Assembly: GCF_001949145.1 (NCBI RefSeq)
Contig: NW_019091387.1
Location: 1,283,837-1,347,836 of the forward strand
Origin: Acanthaster planci
Taxonomy: Eukaryota; Echinodermata; Asteroidea; Valvatida; Acanthasteridae
Reading direction: 5' to 3'
DNA: 64,000 nucleotides
Part shown: positions 13,101 to 22,100 of the stretch, in pieces
How positions within the stretch are numbered: position 1 is the stretch's first letter
Layout: every line of letters starts with the position of its first letter
Program-made: the position numbers and the translations under genes
The notes under the pieces: generated by a model
Databases searched by the model: none
Seen by the model: the letters and a program-made list of their open reading frames with translations, nothing else
What the model was told of the DNA's origin: nothing

Positions 13101-16100
13101 AGAGCGGGTAAATGTTAAGATGCTACTGGTATGCAGAATACTGCCAGCTACATTTTTGTTTTTCTGCAGCACTGGAGTTCCTTCAAGCACAGCATTTTAA
13201 AGAAAATGTTGTCAATTTATGTTTATTGCTTTTTTCTAAGTTTTGTTCATTTGTCACTTGTTTTTGTTTCATTTCTAACAGAGAGCCCATTTACCAGTGA
13301 CATGCTAACCCCTGCACAGCCCGACACTGTCCCAATATTACCACATGCTCCGGCCACGCCCCACTCCTTAAATGCAATCCCCAATTGTAAGGAAATTCCA
13401 GCAGTCAAACCTGACGATGGGAAAGAAAAGCTTAGGCTGTTGCCGGAAGGGGGCCATGACCCTGTGACCTCCCAATCTGACTCCAGTAGGGACCTTGCTA
13501 GTTGGGGAAAAGACTCAGGGAGTCCAGAAAAAAAAGAAGGGACCACAGGCATGACTGCCTTGTCAAGAAGACCAGGGAACCCCTTCATGTCAGAACTTAG
13601 CACAGTCATCAAGCGGACAGGTCGGTCCAAGACTTTGGGATCACGCCCCAGTTCATATGAACTAACACTTCCCAACATTCCCTCTACTGTTGACTTTTCC
13701 CAAGTCATGGACTTGGCCAAGCCCAAACCTTTACCCAGGCCCCATAATCAGCAGAAAACTGGCCAGGCACTGGAAGAAACAAAAGATGAACCGGGGTATG
13801 TGAGCATGGCAAAACGGCGATCGCAAACCCTGGGTGGGGTTCGTTCTCCCCGACCTCTCTCCCAACCGGACATACCTTTAAACTTGGGTGGAGATCTGCT
13901 AGCCTCAAATAAAAAAAAGGAAAGACTCCCATATGAGAATCTGGCTTCACCAAAGCTAAACAAACCTGATGCAAAACCTGATGATGGAAAGCTGAGTTTT
14001 AGTGGCGTCCAACTGAAACATGTTGATACGCCCCCCAGAATACCACCTAGATCACAGAAACATGATCATAAAATACAAGAAGAAACGATTGACTTTGGAG
14101 TCCGTCTTAAATCAACCAGTAGCCACGCAAAAAGTGTGGGTAACACTGATGTCAAGCATGACCTGGTGACCTTTGACTCCAAAGAAGATGCAAGCCCTCT
14201 ACAGCGTAACAGATATCAAATGACTTGTGATCCCACTCCCCCACCACGCATTAAGAAACACAGATCAGTCTCCACTGGCCAACGGCCGGTCTCTTTCCAA
14301 CCTGTCGTTCCCCCCCAAACCACAAGGCCCACTGACACAAAACACCTACTAACCAGTCATGACAGTGATCCGGGGGCTGAAAAAGTGGCTGTGAAAGAGA
14401 CTGACCCAGCACTAACTGGCCCGGCTTGCCCACTTGCTGCCGTGCCGGTTGAGACGCCGAAACAGCGGTCAAGCAGCCTTAGAGACAGTGGTGTTGATGC
14501 TAACACTGCACTGCATGTTAAGTCTCGTGCTGTGACTATGCATGGTGTGAATATGTTTGACAAGTCAGGTACCTGCACTGTCGTTCTACTGCAGTTGCAT
14601 GCCTCATAGTTTTAGATCATTCTGAATCACAACCATTTCAGGGTCCAACTCGCTTTGCTTACTACCACAGAAAATTCTATTTGTTGCACTTCACTTTGCT
14701 TTCATTTCTTTGAGAAATAAGTGGGGAATAGAAAATCTGTTACTACTTATACTCTTGTGGAAATTCCAATCTAAATTTTCTGTTTTGTGTTCAACAAAAT
14801 ATGCAAAAATATGATTAATGTGAACTTTCAGGCTCTTTTTTTTTTCAATTGAGTCGAGGCACCAGACTACATCTGTTGCTTTCATCTGTCCCGCCTTTAA
14901 AAGTGTCTGCATATGCACCACATGCTCCATGTAGACAAGCTTGTGTCTAGAAAAACAAACTTTTAGTTCATACTTTAATCTGTAGTGGAAAGCATGAAAC
15001 TGCTGCCAATGTCTCGTCATGGATCTTGAGTTCTCAGGTTGCATGAAACACAGATACAGTATGCATGTTTTCTATGTAGAGAGAGTGGGATAGTGGATTT
15101 ACCATCAAGCAAACTGGACGCACCATGTGCTCGTGATGATGTACCATTCAATTGTTATTTGTGATCACCATGCCAACAGACTCTATAACTGCCACAAAAA
15201 GATTTTATCACTCAAGACCATTGACAGATTTGTTCCTTTTGCGGGAGAAAGTTTGATTATTTGGCTTGTCTGTCATCTGATTTGCCAGTCATGTCTGCAT
15301 TAGTGAGCATGGGGTCGTGGGATCAAGCCTGTGAATTTTCTTCTCACAAAGTCACAGATGCATAAGAAACATTGTCGGCAAAGGACAAATCCGTGTACAA
15401 ATTGGGAATAATGAAGCCCAGATGTGTGTTACATGCTAATATGCCCACCCAAATTAGAAGCTGTTGCTGTGACGGCACCATGCCTGCATAGAGGTGGATG
15501 CATGCATTCAATGCCTTATCGACCAATAAGGTGTCGTGACTTGGCAAAAACACACAGGCATCAAAGTCGAAGAACGGGCGCTTGAGTGTTAGTGCCACCA
15601 CATTAATGGTATCTCCGATATTTCTTGCATTAGACAAGCCATGCCTAATCGTATTCATTCCAATAGAAAAAAATCATGTTCCTCCAAGATGGCTGCTATA
15701 CAAAGCCTCTTTAGTGCAGCACAGACCATCCTGCACCGGTCAACATCTCAGTAATGTTGTTGTACATGCAGTGGCCATGATGGATTGAAGCTTGCTTGAA
15801 AATAATCAGCAATACCAGTACATATCTACCAAAGTGGCATAAGATGACTTGACTGATGGTGTGTAACCCTGGCGCTTTAATACTGTTTTATATGTGAAAG
15901 CTTTCCAGGAAAAACAAAAACACATACGTGCCTGTCGAGTTGAATATGAATGGAAGACTTTGAGATGCTTGATGGCAACAAACGAACCAGTCCTGTTTAC
16001 CAGTTCTGAGCATGCGTGCATAGTTTTGAGCATGCATAATACTGTGAACAGTGACCCGTATGTCTGCTGCCTTGAGTGTCCCAAAGTCCCATGCCGTGAG

Positions 16101-19100
16101 TGTCCCATGAACGATTTTCTGCCCTCATGCAGTGTTATCAGCTCGTAATACAGGATGAGAACCAGTCAGTTTGGAGGTGTTGACTGAATCATCCAGTGGT
16201 AAAGACTTCCACTTTAAGACGGATGTCACGAGGTCAAATTTCACCAAAGTTGTGTTTCAGACTCTCACTTGGTTGTGCTGGTGTTCTACCCAAAGGCACA
16301 TTTTCATTCGTTTTGAACTTTGTGTAGACTTATACACTGAATATTGTTCATTTTGTCGTCCTTGCTTAACTCTCATTGTAGTTTCACTGGAGTTCCACGA
16401 GGCAAAAATGTGTAGACTTCCTATATTGCTCCATTGCCACTTACAATACATTAATTCAGTTTTATCATTGAACCATCTAGTCCATCCTAATCTGTCCCAA
16501 TTTCCCCAACAGTGACATTGGTTCACTTCATCTCACTGTTCAGAGTCACTTTTCTCTGCCCGTTAAATGTTTGGAATGTTCTCAATACTAGAATTGTGTA
16601 ATTTATACTACATTTTTGTTGACTCGCAGAAGCCTTAAAAGGCAAGAAATCTCCCACATCTCCCTTGTCGCCCATCTCACCGGTTGCATTGAAGGCCAAA
16701 CCTGTCACCAGGAAGGACAGCAAAGAGCCAATGCACAAGTTCATCTATGCCAAGAAGGATGAAGCAAAACAGAGGGAGAAGGATGAAGACACAAAGAAGG
16801 AGCTGGTGTCACCAGTCAAGGAGCCAGAACCTCCAAAGGAGGTAACATCTCCTGTTGGAGTGTCCTCCCCAAAAGAAGTATCATCTCCAAAAGAGCCAGT
16901 GTCCCCCAAAGAGATGCCATCACCCAAACAGGCAACTTCCCCCAAGGCAGTCGCCTCTCCAATTAGGTCAAAGTCGCCGACAACGGAGGAACCAATGCCA
17001 GTGTCAGTCGGATCCCCCAAGGAGGTAGCATCGCCTAAAGCTGAAGCTGCATCCAAGGCTGAGACTGTGCCAGTGAAGGAAATATTCCCTGAAGTGGTAT
17101 CAGCTTCAAAGGAGGAAGTGTCTACACCAGTGGAGGAAGTATTGACTGAGAATGTAGGAGCATCTATTCCAAAGGAGACAGTGACTCCAAAGGAGATATT
17201 ATCCCCAAAGGAGATTGGTTCCCCAAACGACATTGGTTCCCCTAATGAGATTAGTTCTCCAAAGCAAGAATCTGTGGCAAAAGAACTGTTCCCTTCAGAG
17301 AAGAACCAGGATGAGAAAGATGAACAGCCTGCTCCAGCCATGCCACTTCCAATGCATGAGTTGTCTTCGCCGACAGAGTCCAAGACAGAGGAAAAGGTTA
17401 TCGCATCCAAAACTGACAAAGAGGAAACTGTGCCTCCACCAACACAGCAGAAACCCTCAGAGAGCGAATTGTCAGAGAAGCCCAGCACTACAGTGAAGGT
17501 CAGAGCAGAGAAGCCAGCGGCACCCAGACGTGGTAACGTCCGGGCTAACATGGCCTTGTTTGAACCCACCGCGGTCACTCCGGCCAAACCAGCCGTGAGC
17601 GACAGCAGCAGCGCTCCCCGGGCCATGAAGCGCTGGTCCCTTGCTGGCAGTAAGCAGCCTTCCTTCGAAGAGGGAGCCCCAGCCGTAGCCAAGCCTGAAG
17701 AGAAGGCCGTCAACTCAAATGCACAAGACCCTGAGCCTAAGAAGCCAAGCCATAAGAAGCCTGTGTCCCCTCCCAAACCAAGAAAAGCCCCTGTGAACAC
17801 CCAGGAGACACCAGACTCCCAGGGTGGTGAGTCACCAGATGCTAAACCACTAAGCTTCAAAGAACGCATGTCCAAGTTCCAAGGAAAGAGTAATGTTACA
17901 GTGGCCCCCAAACCCTGGAAAACACGCACCACTAGCACCAGCAGCAAAGAAGACTCCAACAAGCAAAAAGAGGCCAACCAACCAGTACCATCAGAAAAAC
18001 AGGTGAGTAGGTCAACTACATTCCTGAAGTAGATCTTACTAACACCTTTTGACGTGGTAATCAAACTCGTCTGAATCAAACTGGCCAGCTAACCCCAGTA
18101 AGCTTGGTGTAAGCGTGATAAGACATCTGCACCCATCGTAGTTAGTTTTTCACCCTCCGGACAAGCCTTCAGACAACACTGAGAATATAGTGTTTATAGA
18201 TACAATCAGTGCAGGGCAAAGCAACCAATACAGTTGATTGATCAGTTCTGCAAACAGAAAGAGTCCAAGGTCCCCTGGCACCTCAAAAAATTACTTTCAT
18301 CAGGGGTGTGAAAATTCAGCTTTTTAGATCACTTTAGCTTTTTTGTTTTAAAGGATGACCCTGAATTTCAGTGTTTTTGTACACCTGGTCTGTACAAAAG
18401 CATGGGAACCTTTTACATGTCAGCATTTGCCAGCTGTTTTCAGCTTTAAGTTTAAGTGGCCACTCACACCCATACCCCTGTTTCATGGAAAGGTTTTCAT
18501 CCAGAAATATCTGGGAATTATCCAGCTACATATGAGTCTTAACAATTTTGGGCAGTCATTTGAAAGATGAATGGCAGTGAGCTTTTTATGTTGGTCAGCA
18601 GTTTCCCGGTGCCGCAAACATTTGCTGGTTCTGCAAACCATGCCATCTAAATGGTACAATGTAGGTCTTGTTTTTCCGACACAGAAGGATGTACGCTACA
18701 TGCTCGCTGAAAGAGTGCATTGTAATGTAATCTAAAACTCATTTGCAGAACTGGCAAAAAATCTTGCTGTCACTTGGTATCCAAAATATATACATTTGAA
18801 ATGTACAGAACTCATATTTCATGGTGGGATAGCTGATAATTTCCGGTAGCAGAACAGATTTGATTTGAAAAAAATTACCGCGATGATCTTTTAATGGAGC
18901 AACAAATGCAACATTGCACAGAAGGTACACACACTGCTGTTGGGAACCACGATTAACCAAAAATGATTGTTGCCGATCTTCAAAATTTACTGCAGCGGAT
19001 CTGTAAACAAAAATTGTTTTTCTGCAAGATCTTCAAGTAAAATATTTCAGAGAAGTATGAATTGAGTCCCCAGCAATTTTGTCTTTCTGAAAATGAAGCC

Positions 19101-22100
19101 TGTTTTTTCTGAATAGCAGAACTGGCTAAATTGCAGAACCAGACAATCAGCTGTAGTAAAGTTGACATCTCTCTGACTCAAAAATTTCACTTTTATATAG
19201 AGAAAACTGGTGGCTGGACAAAGGGGCAGAGAACAAAGGGAAAGGATGTACAAAGGTCAATAAGATGAGAGGAAAAGATCAAAGAACAAATCCAAGGGAG
19301 GGTGGTAGATCCCAAGGCACGTAATATAGGATTTTATCATTCATAAACATTTTAGCTTTGTTTTTATTGTTGAATTGTCTTTAAATGTTGTTTCTTGGAA
19401 ATTGTTCAGGACATCATTCAAGTAGCTGATAAGAACAAATCAGAGCCTTCTCCCAGCAAGCCAGCAGACGACAGCCAAAATGGGTCTCCTGTAGTTGACA
19501 GTAGCCAGGGGGAGAAATCAAACGAGGTAGAGGTTGTAGGGAGAGAAGAGGATGGAGGTATTGGCAAAACTTTTGCTCTGGAATCTCTCTGTGTCTCTGG
19601 TGTGTGTGAGTTGGGCTAGGCAGGAGGCATGTGTATACCCAAACCCTCTCAAATCCATTAAATCTACCAACAAATTTCGTACCTTTGCACGTTATACTGC
19701 ATTGCTTCTCTGAAAATTGGACACAATGTTGAGGACCCAGATGTGCTTACCAGTTTTGTACACATAATGGACAGCCTTTGCTTTGAACCTCTGTGGGTTT
19801 CAGAAAACACATGCCCAGCCTGTTCAACTACATGTGTACACAGACATAGACTGGTATCTGTCTCAGACATGGTTGAAGGATAGAAATTTTTTTTCAATTT
19901 TTGGCAATTACTTGTGTTTGGAAAATTGTTAAAAATGAGGTACCTCACATACGTGAGACAGATGGTAGTTTTTGTTTTACTGAGACAGAGAGAATCAACA
20001 TGCCATAGTGGGTGAGCAGTGGGCAATATTGCCAGACCGCAAGGTAGGCAGAACTGCCTGTGCAAACAGAATTTCTGGCTGAATTGGTGTTTTTTTCAAA
20101 TTTTCCTTTTGATTAACCCTAACACTCCCAAATCCTCCAATTTCAATACGATTTTACATACACCCTAGGGGGTTAGGGTTAAAGTTAATGAATGATAAAT
20201 TATCTTTCTCTTGCATGCACCGGTTAGAGAAACCTTCAAAGATAAGATTTTTCAAGTGCAATGTGCATATCAGATTTTTGTTGGGGAGGGAGTCATATCG
20301 AACGGCATATTCTACCCCTTTGGATTGCAAGCTATTTGAAGCTTATACATGTAGCTTACTCTGTTTGGTTGGTAGACCAGACTGGCTTTGTGTCTGTGAT
20401 GCCTCCACCGGCAAACAAATAACAGGTTAACATTTTGTGGAGAATCTTGTCCAATTTTGCAAAGTGTTATCAGATTTGTAATGCTTAGCTAGACTTGCAA
20501 TTTCTTGGTGGTGCATGAAGTTATGGAAAGAAAACCATGCAACACGTTAGGCAGTGATTCCAAATCTTTCAAACTCATGAGATGATTTTAGGATGCAGTT
20601 TGGTATAGCATGTTGCATTGTGGTAGATTTCTATTTGGAAAGCCTTAAGTAATTTATGATAATGTGACCTTTGACCTGTGGTGCAAAGAAGTACACAGAA
20701 TATCATAGACTGTTGTTTTGTCAAACGCTTGATCAGAAAATCGAAAAGTATGAAATACTCCGAACCTGTGGACGGGAAATATTTGTCATCACTATCACAG
20801 ATAAATGACTAAAAGCATCTTTCTGATTGGATTCTTAAGCTGCCTGAAGGATAACCAAAATGGCTGGGGACTTTTCTGGATAAGGAGTTTTTCAAATGTG
20901 CTTACAACAATGACATCTAGAGGAACCATTCTTTTTTCTTTGATAAAGTCTTTCTTCACACGTGCTAGGGAGCTACACCCGGTCACAGACATACCTGTTT
21001 CAACTTGCTATACTTTTTCAAAATTTCTGAGTTGTGTTAGCCCTGCTGTATTCCCCTTTTGAATCTGAAAGAGATAAACTTCTCATCTCCAACAACTTAA
21101 GATGTTCCCTGTGTGTTCCCACTATTCTTATCAACTATGGCTGTTGCATTCTCTTGTCTCTGTTTTTTCAGTGTTGTTGTCACTTGTTTATCGTTGATGT
21201 TATCATTTGCACTGTCCATTTCTAACTCAAAATTGTCACAAATGCCTCACCCTCAGGGTTTCAGTTCTTTTGAATTGTTCAGATCTTGTGTTGTCAAAAA
21301 CACTTGTCTGTCATCACAAGGGACGGATTGTTGGTCAGCCAGTCTGGCACAAAACTGTCTTTTCTCACAAGTGCTGTTGTAGAACTGGAAAATGTATGAA
21401 ACATGGACAACTTGGAATTTACTCATTTTGTCTGCATGTACAGGTCACAAGTACATGTACATGTTACCACAACTTACAGCAGTTTATGACCAACACTCTA
21501 GCACCAAAGCACCAGTAGCTGTCATCAAAGCAGTTCTTGTCTAGTTTATTTGGCTCTACTACAGATGCCCAACCCCACGTGTTACTGAAGCTTTGCATTC
21601 GTTACCTTGTCAGCTTTGTGTTTGAATTTTTATCAGCAGATTCCATGGGTTTGTCGTCTGTGATTTGGTTTTTCTGTGTTTTTNNNNNNNNNNNNNNNNN
21701 NNNNNNNNNNNNNNNNNNNNNNNNNNNNNNNNNNNNNNNNNNNNNNNNNNNNNNNNNNNNNNNNNNNNNNNNNNNNNNNNNNNNNNNNNNNNNNNNNNNN
21801 NNNNNNNNNNNNNNNNNNNNNNNNNNNNNNNNNNNNNNNNNNNNNNNNNNNNNNNNNNNNNNNNNNNNNNNNNNNNNNNNNNNNNNNNNNNNNNNNNNNN
21901 NNNNNNNNNNNNNNNNNNNNNNNNNNNNNNNNNNNNNNNNNNNNNNNNNNNNNNNNNNNNNNNNNNNNNNNNNNNNNNNNNNNNNNNNNNNNNNNNNNNN
22001 NNNNNNNNNNNNNNNNNNNNNNNNNNNNNNNNNNNNNNNNNNNNNNNNNNNNNNNNNNNNNNNNNNNNNNNNNNNNNNNNNNNNNNNNNNNNNNNNNNNN

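Noticed and set aside
13131-13281. N-terminal extension of the large frame ending at 14609
   Set aside because: Hydrophobic T-rich intron sequence before the acceptor at 13281, not a signal peptide.
16745-18079. 444-codon open frame on the minus strand
   Set aside because: Exact shadow of the SPK-repeat exon. The repeats lack stops on the other strand; the peptide is low-complexity Ser/Gly/Phe with no homology, and the + strand exon has splice sites and phase continuity.
19527-19619. Read-through of exon 19410 to the GTATTG donor at 19558 or stop at 19617
   Set aside because: Phase 1 is not compatible with the next exon found; kept as an option only if the gap hides an exon.
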